In this document: positions 16,751 to 25,907 of the stretch, piece by piece
Numbering within the stretch: position 1 is the stretch's first letter
How the letters are laid out: every line of letters begins with the position of its first letter
Assembly: GCA_021845595.1 (NCBI GenBank)
Contig: JAJZVV010000008.1
Span: forward strand, 115,000 to 178,999
Direction of reading: 5' to 3'
DNA length: 64,000 nt
Source: Pseudomonadota bacterium
GTDB lineage: Bacteria > Pseudomonadota > Alphaproteobacteria > Acetobacterales > Acetobacteraceae
Position numbers and translations under genes: made by a program
The notes under the pieces: model-generated
Seen by the model: the letters and a program-made list of their open reading frames with translations, nothing else
Told to the model about the DNA's origin: nothing
Databases searched by the model: none

Positions 16751-16851
16751 GCCCGCACCGAGCTGCCACGCTGCTCCCTCGGGTTAGCAGGATTCCTGGA
16801 ACAATCCACTAATGCCGCGCTGACGCGCCGAGTTCCAGCCCGTTCCTCGAA

Positions 16852-16928
16852 TGGTCGGAGCGGCGGGATTCGAACCCACGACCCCCAGTCCCCCAGACTG
16901 ATGCGCTACCAGACTGCGCTACGCTCCG
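16852..16928 (-). tRNA. tRNA-Pro (GGG)
   Basis: A 77-nt tRNA read on the minus strand, with the acceptor stem CGGAGCG/CGCTCCG, discriminator A and encoded CCA. The anticodon loop is CTGGGGG, giving anticodon GGG at the usual place, and the T-arm contains GTTCGAATCC. It lies downstream of merR-ihfA on the same strand, the normal alphaproteobacterial position. Confidence 0.95.
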
Positions 16929-16985
16929 ACGCCTCGGGTTTAGCAGCGCTCGCCGATCCAGGCAACGCGGCGCCGTGGTGCCGGC

Positions 16986-17570
16986 TCAGGCCAGCATCGC
17001 GCGCAGCGCTTCCAGCTCCGTCAGCACATCGCCGAGCAGGCGCCGCAGCCGTGCGTTCTCGGCCTCGAGCCGGAGTTGCTCGGGTGCCGCCGCGGATCGT
17101 GCCTCGCGCGGGCCGGGCCGGAGTGCCGGCGCGGCGAGACCCGGCATTGGCAGCTGGGCTTCCTCGGCCGCGGGATCCACGCCCGGCACGGCGCGTTCCT
17201 CCGGCGCCGGAGGTGGAATGTCGTCGGCGAGGCTGCCGCCGCCGTCGCGCAGCAGGCGCTGCACGCCCTTGATCGTATAGCCCTGGATGTAAAGCAGGTC
17301 CGAAATGCGCCGGAGCAGCGCGATATCGTCCGGCCGGTAATAGCGCCGGCCGCCGCCGCGTTTCAGCGGCTTCACCTGGGGGAATTTCGTCTCCCAGAAC
17401 CGCAGCACATGCTGGGGGATGTGGAGATCGTCAGCGACCTCGCTGATGGTGCGATAGGCATTCGGCGCCTTGCGCGGCCGGCCGTGTTCGGCGGCCGGCA
17501 CAACCTCCGCTGCCCCGTCCGCGGCCTCGGACGCGCGGGCCGCGCCGTGCCGCGGGTCGTCACCACTCAT
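16986..17570 (-). CDS. MerR-family transcriptional regulator
   Basis: A 194-residue protein with an N-terminal MerR winged-helix domain at about residues 38-110 ([40 protein letters not shown]). A proline-rich linker and a C-terminal coiled coil ([20 protein letters not shown]) for dimerisation follow. No metal-binding cysteines are present. This orphan MerR gene is nearly always coupled to ihfA in alphaproteobacteria; its start overlaps the ihfA stop by ATGA. Its target is unknown. Confidence 0.88.
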   Translation of the reverse strand: MSGDDPRHGAARASEAADGAAEVVPAAEHGRPRKAPNAYRTISEVADDLHIPQHVLRFWETKFPQVKPLKRGGGRRYYRPDDIALLRRISDLLYIQGYTIKGVQRLLRDGGGSLADDIPPPAPEERAVPGVDPAAEEAQLPMPGLAAPALRPGPREARSAAAPEQLRLEAENARLRRLLGDVLTELEALRAMLA

Positions 17571-17878
17571 TCATCCTCTCCCGCGGGCGACGGCAACCCG
17601 TTGATGCGCGCCTTCAGCACCTGGCTCGGGCGGAACACCAGCACCCGGCGCGGCAGGATCGGGACTTCCACGCCCGTCTTCGGGTTGCGGCCGATCCGCC
17701 GCCCCTTCTGGCGCACAGAAAATGTTCCGAACCCGCTGATCTTGACGGATTTCCCGTCCTCCAACGCGCGCGAGATGTGGCCGAGCACCGTCTCCAGCAG
17801 CTCTGCCGATTCATTGCGCGACAGACCGACCTCGGTATAGATCGTTTCGGCCAGATTGGCCCGCGTGACCGTTTGCAT
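17567..17878 (-). CDS. ihfA: integration host factor subunit alpha
   Basis: A 103-residue DNA-bending protein of the HU/IHF family. The signature [20 protein letters not shown], with the beta-arm tip proline in GRNPKTG, and [13 protein letters not shown] identify the alpha subunit. With IhfB it makes the heterodimer that bends DNA at promoters, origins and phage att sites, so it would be needed by the tyrosine-integrase island in this same window. Translationally coupled to the downstream merR gene. Confidence 0.93.
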   Translation of the reverse strand: MQTVTRANLAETIYTEVGLSRNESAELLETVLGHISRALEDGKSVKISGFGTFSVRQKGRRIGRNPKTGVEVPILPRRVLVFRPSQVLKARINGLPSPAGEDE

Positions 17879-17970
17879 ACCGCAAAGCTAGGCACGCGCC
17901 GCCCGCGCGTCAAGAAAATCTTGGAGGATCAGGGGCTTGCCATGGCACTCCAAGCCCCGCCGCGAGGCGC

Positions 17971-18945
17971 TCAGAGGCGGAGCAGCGCCGATCCCCAGGT
18001 CAGCCCGCCGCCCAGCGCCTCCATCAGAACCAGCTCACCCCGGCGCATCCGGCCATCGCCCATCGCCTCGGCCAGCGCGAGGGGGATCGAGGCGGCGGAG
18101 GTGTTGGCGTGGCGGTCCACCGTCACCACCACGCGCTCGCGCTGCAACCCGAGCTTGCGCCCCATCGCCTCGATGATGCGCAGATTGGCCTGGTGCGGGA
18201 CCAGCCAGTCGACTTCGCCGCGCTCCAGGCCATTGGCGGCCAGCGCCTCGTCCACGGCTTCGGCCAGCTTGGTCACGGCGTGGCGGAACACTTCCTTGCC
18301 GTTCATCGCCAGCGTGCCCGGTCGGTCCGGGCGGCCGACGGCGCCGTCGATGTAGAGAATGTCGCCGAGCGCGCCGTTCGCGTGCAGATGGGTCGACAGC
18401 ACGCCGCGGTCGCCCGGCCCACCCTCGCCGCGCCCGGCGCGCAGGAACACCGCGCCGGCGCCGTCGCCGAACAGCACCGCGGTCGAGCGGTCGGACCAGT
18501 CCAGGATCCGGGAGTAGACCTCGCTGCCGATCACCAGCACGCCGCGCGCGCGCCCGGTGCGGATCAGCGCGTCGGCCATCGAGAGGCCGTAGATGAAGCC
18601 GCTGCAGGCGGCGGACAGATCGAAGCCGAAGCCCTGCCCGATCCCGAGCAGCGCCTGCACGCGCAGCGCGGTGGCGGGAAAGGCCTGATCGGGCGTGGAG
18701 GTGGCGAGCAGCACGGCGTCCACTTCCTCCGGTCCAGCGCCGGCGTCGGCCAGCGCCGCGCGGGCCGCCGCCGCGCCCATCATCGCCGCCGTCTCCTCCG
18801 GCCCGGCGATGTGGCGCTGGCGGATGCCGGTGCGCTCGCGGATCCATTCATCGGACGTGTCGAACCGGCGCGCCAGTTCGTCGTTGCCGACGACACGGGT
18901 CGGAAGATAGCCGCCGGCACCGGCGAGCAGCGAACGGATGACCAT
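17971..18945 (-). CDS. fabH: 3-oxoacyl-[ACP] synthase III
   Basis: A 324-residue thiolase-fold condensing enzyme that joins acetyl-CoA to malonyl-ACP to begin type II fatty acid synthesis. The catalytic triad is intact: Cys114 (SAACSGF), His in VPHQANLRI and Asn in RHANTSAASIP. The C-terminal GGGLTWGSALLRL is typical. I use the ATG at 18945 that starts MVIRSLLAGAGGYLP; the longer ORF to 19095 overlaps plsX. The gap to plsX is 10 bp, so they form an operon with rpmF. Confidence 0.95.
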   Translation of the reverse strand: MVIRSLLAGAGGYLPTRVVGNDELARRFDTSDEWIRERTGIRQRHIAGPEETAAMMGAAAARAALADAGAGPEEVDAVLLATSTPDQAFPATALRVQALLGIGQGFGFDLSAACSGFIYGLSMADALIRTGRARGVLVIGSEVYSRILDWSDRSTAVLFGDGAGAVFLRAGRGEGGPGDRGVLSTHLHANGALGDILYIDGAVGRPDRPGTLAMNGKEVFRHAVTKLAEAVDEALAANGLERGEVDWLVPHQANLRIIEAMGRKLGLQRERVVVTVDRHANTSAASIPLALAEAMGDGRMRRGELVLMEALGGGLTWGSALLRL

Positions 18946-18955
18946 ATGCGACCCT

Positions 18956-20020
18956 CTAGCCCGCGGGGGCGACAGCGCTGCCGTTCGGCGCCGAGGCCAC
19001 CGCCATCGGGCCGACGACGCGCGCGAGCCCCTCGCGGATATGCTCGTTGAACCGGTGCACCACCATGTCCATGGCGACATCCATGGCATGGGCAAACCCT
19101 TCGGCGTCGGTGCCGCCGTGGGACTTCACGACGACGCCGTTCAGCCCCAACATCACCGCCCCGTTATAGCGCCGCGGATCCAGCCATTCGCGCAGCCGCT
19201 CCAGCCCGCCGCGGGCGAAGACGTAGCCGATGCGGCTGAGCACGCCGGAGCGGAACACCTGGCGCAGCAATTCCCCCACCAGCTTGGCCGCGCCCTCGGC
19301 GGTCTTGAGCGCCACATTGCCGGTGAAGCCGTCGGTGACGATGACGTCGGTGGTCCCGGCGGTGATGTCGTGGCCCTCGACGAAGCCGGCGAACTGCGCC
19401 GCGATCGGGCTCGCCCGCAGCACCTCGGCGGCCTGGCGGACACGGTCGTCGCCCTTCTGCTCCTCGGAGCCGACATTGAGCAGCCCGATGCTCGGCGCCG
19501 TCAGCCCCAGCACGGCGCGGGCGAAGACATCGCCCATCACCGCGAATTCGACCAGGTTGCGGGCATCGCAGGCGACATTGGCGCCGAGATCGAGCATCAC
19601 CACGTCGCCGCGCGCCGAGGGGGTGATGCCGGCCATGGCCGGGCGGCTGATGCCGGGCAGCGTCTTGATCACGATCTTGGCCAGCGCCAGCAGCGCGCCG
19701 GTGTTGCCGGCGGACACCACGCCCTCCGCCTCGCCGGCGGCGACGGCATCGATCGCCACGCGCATCGAGGCGTTGCGCGAGCGCAGCGCCGCGGTCGGCT
19801 TCATGTCGTTGCCGATGACGTCGGGCGCGTGCCGGACCGTGCACAGGCGCGCTGCCCGCCGGTAGCGCGACAGCAGCGGCGCCAGTCGCGGCTCGTCGCC
19901 CACGAGCAGGAACCGCGCGCCCGGATGGCGCTCCGCGGCGATGTCGAGGCCGGCAACGACGATGTCCGGAGCGTGATCGCCCCCCATCGCATCCACCGCC
20001 AGCGTGAACGTCGCGCTCAC
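18956..20020 (-). CDS. plsX: phosphate acyltransferase
   Basis: A 354-residue PlsX. It makes acyl-phosphate from acyl-ACP, the first step of the PlsX/PlsY route to lysophosphatidic acid. Recognised from LAVDAMGGDHAPDIVV at the N-terminus, SAGNTGALLALA and VTDGFTGNVALKTAEG. It acts at the inner face of the membrane. The order rpmF-plsX-fabH is conserved across many bacteria. Confidence 0.95.
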   Translation of the reverse strand: MSATFTLAVDAMGGDHAPDIVVAGLDIAAERHPGARFLLVGDEPRLAPLLSRYRRAARLCTVRHAPDVIGNDMKPTAALRSRNASMRVAIDAVAAGEAEGVVSAGNTGALLALAKIVIKTLPGISRPAMAGITPSARGDVVMLDLGANVACDARNLVEFAVMGDVFARAVLGLTAPSIGLLNVGSEEQKGDDRVRQAAEVLRASPIAAQFAGFVEGHDITAGTTDVIVTDGFTGNVALKTAEGAAKLVGELLRQVFRSGVLSRIGYVFARGGLERLREWLDPRRYNGAVMLGLNGVVVKSHGGTDAEGFAHAMDVAMDMVVHRFNEHIREGLARVVGPMAVASAPNGSAVAPAG

Positions 20021-20054
20021 CGAGCGCCGATCCCGATCACGCCGGCTGCCCCGT

Positions 20055-20258
20055 TCAGAGCCGAACCACGCCCTTCAGGGGCTTGCCGGCGGCTGCGACC
20101 TCGCGCCCGTCGTAATGCCCGCAATGGCTGCAGACATGGTGCGGACGCTTGGCCTCGCCACAATTCGGGCATTCGGCATGCGCCTCGACGCGCACGGCTT
20201 GATGACTGCGCCGCATTCCCCGCCGTGAAGGCGAGGTCTTCTTCTTCGGAACCGCCAT
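20055..20258 (-). CDS. rpmF: 50S ribosomal protein L32
   Basis: A 67-residue L32 beginning [20 protein letters not shown], with a zinc-ribbon pattern of two CxxC pairs ([18 protein letters not shown]). It is a component of the large ribosomal subunit. The start at 20258 is set by this conserved N-terminus; the longer ORF upstream is not used. Confidence 0.96.
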   Translation of the reverse strand: MAVPKKKTSPSRRGMRRSHQAVRVEAHAECPNCGEAKRPHHVCSHCGHYDGREVAAAGKPLKGVVRL

Positions 20259-20418
20259 GGAACCGCATCCCTCCGATCGCTGTGGCGCCGGGACGCGAAA
20301 CAAGCCGCGGGGCGGTCACCATCAGGTCAAACCAAGAGCCGGGCCGTCTAGCAGAGCCGACCGCAGGGGGCAAGGGCGCGCGAACGCCCGGCACGGGGTT
20401 GGAGCGCATCGGGGCGGC

Positions 20419-20958
20419 TCAGGAGCCCCGCCGCAGTGCGGCAAGGGCGGCAAAGGGGTGCGCCGCCCGGCTGGATGCGGGCTCCGGACCGTGCTCGGCG
20501 GCCGTGGCGGCCTCCGCGCCGAGCGGCGGTGCGGCGGGGCCGCGCGGGTAGGGGTCGAGCGCGAGGCCGAGCTGCTCGGCGGCGGCCTCGCCGAGATCGA
20601 GCGCCGGCCCCTGCCAGGAAATCTCGTCGATGCCGAAGGGGTCGTCGTCCTCGCTCTCGGCGCCGGCAGGGACGAAGCGGATCCGGAACTGTTCGTCGAG
20701 TTCGGCCTCGAAGGGTTCGAGCGTGACGACGCATGTCCGCGTCAACCGGGCGACGAGTCGCGCCTCTGCGATGATGCCGCCCGGCGCCGCGCCGGATTCC
20801 GGGGTGAGGCGAAACGAGCAGACGAGGGCGGCGATCTCCGGCACACCCATGCGCCGGGCCAGGGCCGCGCGCTCGCCCGAATCGGCCTCGACCGTGACGG
20901 AGCTGCCGCCCGGGGGCAGGCTGGCGACGAGGAACGGGCGGGAGAATTCGGGGGTCAT
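20419..20958 (-). CDS. DUF177 (YceD-like) protein
   Basis: A 179-residue protein of the DUF177/YceD family, identified by CVVTLEPFEAELDEQFRIRF in the middle and an acidic DDPFGIDEISWQGPALDLGE segment, followed by a short motif, LALDPYPRGP. Family members upstream of rpmF support 23S rRNA accumulation or large-subunit assembly. It overlaps the upstream bc1 chaperone gene by 4 bp, consistent with one transcript through rpmF-plsX-fabH. Confidence 0.85.
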   Translation of the reverse strand: MTPEFSRPFLVASLPPGGSSVTVEADSGERAALARRMGVPEIAALVCSFRLTPESGAAPGGIIAEARLVARLTRTCVVTLEPFEAELDEQFRIRFVPAGAESEDDDPFGIDEISWQGPALDLGEAAAEQLGLALDPYPRGPAAPPLGAEAATAAEHGPEPASSRAAHPFAALAALRRGS

Positions 20959-21506
20959 GACGGCCGCTCCGTCCCGGCTTCGGCGATCTGGGGCAGGAAC
21001 GTGACCTCGCCGGCGGCGAGCGGCTCCAGCGCCTGGCGCGCGAGGGCGGCATCCTCGGCCAGAATCCGCCGCGCCAGCGCCGGCGCGCCCGGCGCCGGGG
21101 CACCGCGCCAGACATTGCGCACCAGCGCCGCGGCAAGCCCGGCGGCATCGCCGGCGGCGAGCAGCGGCTCATAGGCGGCAGCGCGACCGTGAAACGCCTC
21201 CCACATCGTCCGCACGCGCTTGCCGACGGACAGATCGCCGACACCCAGCTCGCGCAGGGTCACGTCCATATCGCTGAACATGGCGTCGAACACCGCCTGG
21301 GCCAGCGCCGGGCCGGGAGCGGGCGCCGCACGCAGGCGGCGGATGAGCAGGGCGGCATAGACGCTGACGAGATCGAACCGACCATCCAGCGTGTCCGGCA
21401 CGCCCAGCTCGGCATACAGGAACGGCGCCCGCGCGGCGGCGACGGCCGCAGCGTACAGGGCGAACCCGGCGCGCTCGTGACGGCCGCGACGCAGACTTGT
21501 CAACAC
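20955..21506 (-). CDS. ubiquinol-cytochrome c chaperone family protein
   Basis: A 183-residue protein of the Cbp3/UQCC1 family: YAELGVPDTLDGRFDLVSVY, FDAMFSDMDVTLRELGVGD and VGKRVRTMWEAFHGRAAAYE are the family's core motifs. Mitochondrial homologues assist assembly of cytochrome b into complex III, and the bacterial forms are presumed to do the same. It is first in the chain with DUF177 and rpmF, and divergent from bamE. Confidence 0.88.
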   Translation of the reverse strand: MLTSLRRGRHERAGFALYAAAVAAARAPFLYAELGVPDTLDGRFDLVSVYAALLIRRLRAAPAPGPALAQAVFDAMFSDMDVTLRELGVGDLSVGKRVRTMWEAFHGRAAAYEPLLAAGDAAGLAAALVRNVWRGAPAPGAPALARRILAEDAALARQALEPLAAGEVTFLPQIAEAGTERPS

Positions 21507-21717
21507 GCTGGGTCTCCCTCCCCTGCCGCGTCACGCGCCGCCCGCGAACGTCGTTGACAACACCGCGGTGATCGTGACACGGACATCAGATAGGCCGAAC
21601 CGGCGCAGCAGACAAACGCGGCACGAGCATCACCGCCGTGCCGGCCTGAACCCGCGACCTGGACGCGCCCTGCCTCACGGACCGCCCCAAAGGGACCACC
21701 CCAAAAGGACTACCATC

Positions 21718-22266
21718 GTGCGCCGCCTCGACTGTCCCAACCGCGCCCTGCCAACCCGCCGCCAGCCGCGTAGCGCGCGCTCACGCCTGGCCCGCCTGGT
21801 CGGCCCCGTGATCGCGGCCGTACTGCTCGGCGGCTGCAGCCTGTTCCAGATGCAGCAGACCACCCGCGGCAACATGGTGGACCGCGCCGATCTGCAGGAA
21901 CTGATTCCGGGCATTTCGACCCGCGCCGACGCGACCTCCTTGCTTGGTACACCAACCGCCAAAGCCAGCTTCAACGACAATGAATGGATCTATATCGGAC
22001 AGGTGACGCAGCCGAGAGTGGCGCAGACCACCGCGGTGCGCAAGCAGAAGGTCGTGATCCTCACCTTCGACGACAAAGGCGTACTGCGCGGACTGCGCGA
22101 GCTCGACGGCAAGGACGGCCAGCCGCTCGCCATGGTCGCGACGACCACCCCCTCCCCCGGGGCGCACAGCAGCTTCCTCCAGGAAATTCTCGGCAATATC
22201 GGCGGCTTCAATCCGTTCGGCGGACTGCAGCAGAACAACACGGGCATCGGTCCGCCGATGCCGTGA
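21718..22266 (+). CDS. bamE: outer membrane protein assembly factor BamE-like lipoprotein
   Basis: A 182-residue lipoprotein with the SmpA/OmlA (BamE) domain. A basic N-terminus is followed by a hydrophobic stretch and the lipobox LLGGC with Cys40 as lipidation site. The BamE core is seen in [21 protein letters not shown], then [18 protein letters not shown]. It would help fold beta-barrel proteins as part of the BAM complex in the outer membrane. The start is GTG at 21718 with AAAAGGA upstream. A Gly/Asn-rich C-terminal tail (about 40 residues) extends beyond the usual domain. Confidence 0.88.
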   Translation: MRRLDCPNRALPTRRQPRSARSRLARLVGPVIAAVLLGGCSLFQMQQTTRGNMVDRADLQELIPGISTRADATSLLGTPTAKASFNDNEWIYIGQVTQPRVAQTTAVRKQKVVILTFDDKGVLRGLRELDGKDGQPLAMVATTTPSPGAHSSFLQEILGNIGGFNPFGGLQQNNTGIGPPMP

Positions 22267-22318
22267 CCGACGCCGCCGCCCCACTCCCCGCCGTCCCTCT
22301 GAAAGGCCTGTTGACGAC

Positions 22319-23623
22319 ATGAACGAGCAGACCGAGGCAGTCAGCCTCGAGCGTTTCTTTTCCGCCCCGCTGGCGAACACCGACCCCGAGCTCGCCGCCG
22401 TGCTGGACGCCGAGCTCAACCGCCAGCAGGACGGCATCGAGCTGATCGCCAGCGAGAACATCGTCTCCGCCGCGGTGCTCGAAGCCCAGGGCTCGGTGCT
22501 GACGAACAAATACGCCGAGGGCTATCCAGGCCGGCGCTATTACGGCGGCTGCGCCGAGGTCGATGTCGCCGAGCAGCTCGCCATCGACCGGGCCAAGGCG
22601 CTGTTCGGCTGCGAATTCGCCAATGTGCAGCCGCATTCCGGCGCCCAGGCCAACCAGACCGTGTTCCTCGCCCTGATCAAGCCGGGCGATACCGTACTCG
22701 GCATGAGCCTCGCCGCCGGCGGGCATCTCACCCATGGTGCGGCGCCCAATCTGTCGGGCAAATGGTTCCACGCTGTGCAGTACGGCGTCCGCCGCGAGGA
22801 CGGGCTGCTCGACTACGAGGAGCTGGAGCGCCTGGCGCGCAGCGAGCGGCCGAAGCTGATCATCGCCGGCGGCTCGGCCTATCCGCGCGTCATCGACTTC
22901 GCCCGCATCCGCGCCGTCGCCGACGAGGTGGGCGCCTATTTCATGGTCGACATGGCGCACTTCGCCGGCCTGGTCGCCGCCGGCGTCTACCCGAGCCCGT
23001 TGCCGCACGCCCATGTCACCACGACGACGACGCACAAGACCCTGCGCGGCCCGCGCGGCGGCATGGTACTGACGAACGATGGCGAGCTGGCCAAGAAGAT
23101 CAACTCCGCGCTGTTCCCGGGCCTGCAGGGCGGGCCGCTGATGCACGTGATCGCCGCCAAGGCGGTGGCGTTCGGCGAGGCGCTGCGGCCGGACTTCCGC
23201 GCCTACCAGCGCGCAGTGGTGGAGAATGCGCGCGTGCTGGCGGCGACCCTGAAGGAGCAGGGCCTCGCCATCGTCACCGGCGGCACGGACAGCCATCTGC
23301 TGCTGGTCGACCTCCGGCCCAAGCACGTCACCGGCAAAGCGGCCGAGGCAACGCTGGAACGGGCGCGCATCACCACCAACAAGAACGCGATCCCATTCGA
23401 CCCGGAAAAGCCCGCGATCACCTCCGGCATCCGCCTCGGCAGCCCGGCGGCGACCACGCGCGGGTTCGGCACCGCGGAATTCCGCCAGGTCGGGCTGATG
23501 ATCAACGAGGTGCTGGAGGGTTTCGCAGCCTCGAACGACGGCACCAACGGCGCTGCCGAACAGGCGGTGGCGGCGCGGGTGCTGGAGCTGTGCGCCCGCT
23601 TCCCGCTCTATCGGCGCCGCTGA
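22319..23623 (+). CDS. glyA: serine hydroxymethyltransferase
   Basis: A 434-residue PLP enzyme converting serine and tetrahydrofolate to glycine and 5,10-methylene-THF. The PLP lysine is in [14 protein letters not shown], and [26 protein letters not shown] and [16 protein letters not shown] are the family signatures. It heads the conserved glyA-nrdR-rib-nusB row; the gap to nrdR is only 9 bp. Confidence 0.97.
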   Translation: MNEQTEAVSLERFFSAPLANTDPELAAVLDAELNRQQDGIELIASENIVSAAVLEAQGSVLTNKYAEGYPGRRYYGGCAEVDVAEQLAIDRAKALFGCEFANVQPHSGAQANQTVFLALIKPGDTVLGMSLAAGGHLTHGAAPNLSGKWFHAVQYGVRREDGLLDYEELERLARSERPKLIIAGGSAYPRVIDFARIRAVADEVGAYFMVDMAHFAGLVAAGVYPSPLPHAHVTTTTTHKTLRGPRGGMVLTNDGELAKKINSALFPGLQGGPLMHVIAAKAVAFGEALRPDFRAYQRAVVENARVLAATLKEQGLAIVTGGTDSHLLLVDLRPKHVTGKAAEATLERARITTNKNAIPFDPEKPAITSGIRLGSPAATTRGFGTAEFRQVGLMINEVLEGFAASNDGTNGAAEQAVAARVLELCARFPLYRRR

Positions 23624-23632
23624 TCTTGTGCC

Positions 23633-24100
23633 ATGCGCTGCCCGTTCTGCGGTCATGAGGATACGCAGGTGAAGGACAGCCGCCCCGCCGAGGATGGGGC
23701 GGCGATCCGGCGCCGGCGCTTCTGTCCCGGCTGCAGCCAGCGCTTCACCACCGTCGAGCGGGTGCAACTGCGCGAGCTGACGGTGGTGAAGGCCGATGGG
23801 CGGCGCGTTCCGTTCGACCGTGACAAGCTCGCGCGCTCGGTGCGCATCGCGCTGCGCAAGCGCCCGGTGCAGGAGGAGCGCATCGAGCGCGTCGTCAACG
23901 GCATCGTCCGCCAGCTCGAGGCCAGCGGCGAGAGCGATGTCAGCAGCAAGCAGATCGGCGAGCTGGTGATGGACACGCTGAAGGCGGTGGACGAGGTCGC
24001 CTATGTGCGGTTCGCCAGCGTCTATCGCGATTTCCGCGAGGCCAAGGATTTCGAGGCGTTTCTCGGCTCGCTGGAGCCACCCGCCGCGCCGGGCGGCTGA
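23633..24100 (+). CDS. nrdR: transcriptional repressor NrdR
   Basis: A 155-residue NrdR. The N-terminal zinc ribbon has two CxxC pairs (CPFCGHED and FCPGC), followed by the ATP-cone domain ([20 protein letters not shown]) that senses ATP/dATP. It represses ribonucleotide reductase genes by binding NrdR boxes. The location between glyA and ribD is standard in alphaproteobacteria. No nrd genes are in this window. Confidence 0.96.
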   Translation: MRCPFCGHEDTQVKDSRPAEDGAAIRRRRFCPGCSQRFTTVERVQLRELTVVKADGRRVPFDRDKLARSVRIALRKRPVQEERIERVVNGIVRQLEASGESDVSSKQIGELVMDTLKAVDEVAYVRFASVYRDFREAKDFEAFLGSLEPPAAPGG

Positions 24101-24159
24101 ACCGGCCGGCGCCGATCTGCCCGCGTGAGGGCCGATTGCCTCGCGCGCGGTCCGGGCGC

Positions 24160-25308
24160 ATGAACGGCGTGGATCAGCGCGCGAGGACCGAACCCGAACC
24201 GATGCCGAGGGACCAGCACGACGCCGAGCCGATGCGCGCCGCCCTGGCGCTCGCCCGGCGCGGCCTGGGCGAGACCTGGCCCAATCCCGCGGTCGGCTGC
24301 GTCATCATCAACGCCGGGCGGGTCGTCGGCCGGGCCGTCACCGCGCCGGGCGGGCGGCCGCACGCCGAGGTGCTGGCGCTCGCCATGGCCGGCACGGCGG
24401 CGCGCGGTGCCACCGCCTATGTCACGCTGGAGCCGTGCTGCCATCACGGCCTAACCCCGCCCTGCACCGAGGCGCTGATCGAAGCCGGCATCGCGCGCGC
24501 CGTCATCGCCATCCGTGACCCCGATTCGCGGGTGAACGGCGCCGGCATCGCCCGGCTGCGCGCCGCGGGGATTGCCGTCACGGAGGGGGTGCTCGCCGAC
24601 GAGGCGGCGCACGCGACCCAGGGTTTCCTCACCCGCGTTCGGCGCAAACGCCCGATGGTGACGCTGAAACTGGCCTCGACGCTGGACGGGCGCATCGCCA
24701 CCCATGCCGGGGAGAGCCGCTGGATCACCGGCGAGGCCGCGCGGCGCGCCGCCCACGCCCTGCGCGGCGAGCACGACGCCGTGCTCGCCGGGGTCGGCAC
24801 CCTGCTCGCCGACGATCCCGATCTCACCTGCCGCCTCGCCGGCTTCAAGCGCACCGCCGGCATTCGGGTCATCGCCGACAGCCATTTGCGCACGCCCCTC
24901 ACCGCGCGGGTCCTGGCGCATGCGGCGTCGACGACCTGGCTGCTCCACCGCGATGGCGCCGACCCCGACCGCCGCCGCGCCATCACTGCCCTCGGCGCGA
25001 GGCTGTTCGAGGTGCCTAGCAGCAATGCCGGCATCGACCTCGCGGTGGGCTTGCGGGCGCTGGCCGAGGCAGGCATCAACGCCGTTCTGGTCGAGGGCGG
25101 CGCGCAGATCGCGGCCGCATTGCTGAGAGAGGATCTGGTGGACCGCCTGGCCTGGTTCCACGCCCCGACGGTGATGGGCGCCGATGGATGGCCCGCGGCG
25201 CAGGGGTTCGGCGTCAACCGGCTCGGCGCCATGCCGCGCTTCGTGCGCGAGCGCATCCGCCCGCTCGGCGAGGACGTCGTGAGCGAATTCCGCCGGGAGC
25301 GCGGGTGA
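24160..25308 (+). CDS. ribD: bifunctional riboflavin deaminase/reductase
   Basis: A 382-residue two-domain RibD. The N-terminal deaminase has the zinc-binding HAE (68-70) and EPCCHHGLTPPC motif (Cys93, Cys102). The C-terminal reductase begins MVTLKLASTLDGRIA and has the LVEGGAQIAAALL strand. It performs the second and third steps of riboflavin synthesis. The start is uncertain: ATG at 24160 is used, ATG at 24202 is also possible, and neither has a strong ribosome site. Its stop overlaps the ribE start by one base (TGATG). Confidence 0.93.
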   Translation: MNGVDQRARTEPEPMPRDQHDAEPMRAALALARRGLGETWPNPAVGCVIINAGRVVGRAVTAPGGRPHAEVLALAMAGTAARGATAYVTLEPCCHHGLTPPCTEALIEAGIARAVIAIRDPDSRVNGAGIARLRAAGIAVTEGVLADEAAHATQGFLTRVRRKRPMVTLKLASTLDGRIATHAGESRWITGEAARRAAHALRGEHDAVLAGVGTLLADDPDLTCRLAGFKRTAGIRVIADSHLRTPLTARVLAHAASTTWLLHRDGADPDRRRAITALGARLFEVPSSNAGIDLAVGLRALAEAGINAVLVEGGAQIAAALLREDLVDRLAWFHAPTVMGADGWPAAQGFGVNRLGAMPRFVRERIRPLGEDVVSEFRRERG

Positions 25309-25907
25309 TGTTCACCGGCATCGTCAGCGCGCTGGGCACCGTGCGCGCGATCGACCCGATCGGCGCGGCGGCGGACATGCGCCTCGTCATCGCCGCGCCC
25401 TGGCCGGACACCGGCGCGATCCCGCTCGGTGCCTCGATCGCCTGCTCCGGCTGCTGCCTCACCGTCATCGCCACCGAGGCCGACGCCTTCGCCGTCCAGG
25501 CTTCGGCGGAGACGCTGGCGCACACCACGCTCGGCACCTGGCGCGTCGGCACGCGGGTCAATCTCGAGCGCGCGCTGCGCCTCGGCGACGAGCTCGGCGG
25601 GCATCTCGTCTCCGGCCATGTCGATGGCGTCGGCACCGCGCTGGCCGCGGTCGCGGAGCATGGCTCGACGCGCTGGCGCTTCCGCGTCCCCGCCTCGCTC
25701 GCGCGCTTCATCGCGGTCAAGGGCAGCGTCGCCGTGGACGGTGTGTCGCTGACGGTGAACAGCGTCGAGGGCGCGGATTTCGGCGTCAACATCATTCCCC
25801 ACACCGCCACCGTCACCAGCTTCGCCACGTTGCGGCCGGGCGAGGCGGTGAATATCGAGATCGACCTGCTCGCCCGCTACGTCGCCCGCCTCCAGGAGTG
25901 CGCATGA
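25308..25907 (+). CDS. ribE: riboflavin synthase subunit alpha
   Basis: A 199-residue riboflavin synthase (often called ribC or ribE). It has two lumazine-binding repeats, starting MFTGIVSALGTV and (second repeat) GHLVSGHVDGVGTALA, with the conserved GVSLTVN. It dismutates two molecules of dimethylribityllumazine to riboflavin. It overlaps ribD by 1 bp and ribBX by 4 bp (ATGA), so expression is coupled. I see no FMN riboswitch upstream of the cluster. Confidence 0.94.
   Translation: MFTGIVSALGTVRAIDPIGAAADMRLVIAAPWPDTGAIPLGASIACSGCCLTVIATEADAFAVQASAETLAHTTLGTWRVGTRVNLERALRLGDELGGHLVSGHVDGVGTALAAVAEHGSTRWRFRVPASLARFIAVKGSVAVDGVSLTVNSVEGADFGVNIIPHTATVTSFATLRPGEAVNIEIDLLARYVARLQECA

Noticed and set aside
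24101..24159. FMN riboswitch before ribD
   Set aside because: The 59-bp gap is too short for an RFN element and shows no such conserved segments. None is seen before glyA either.
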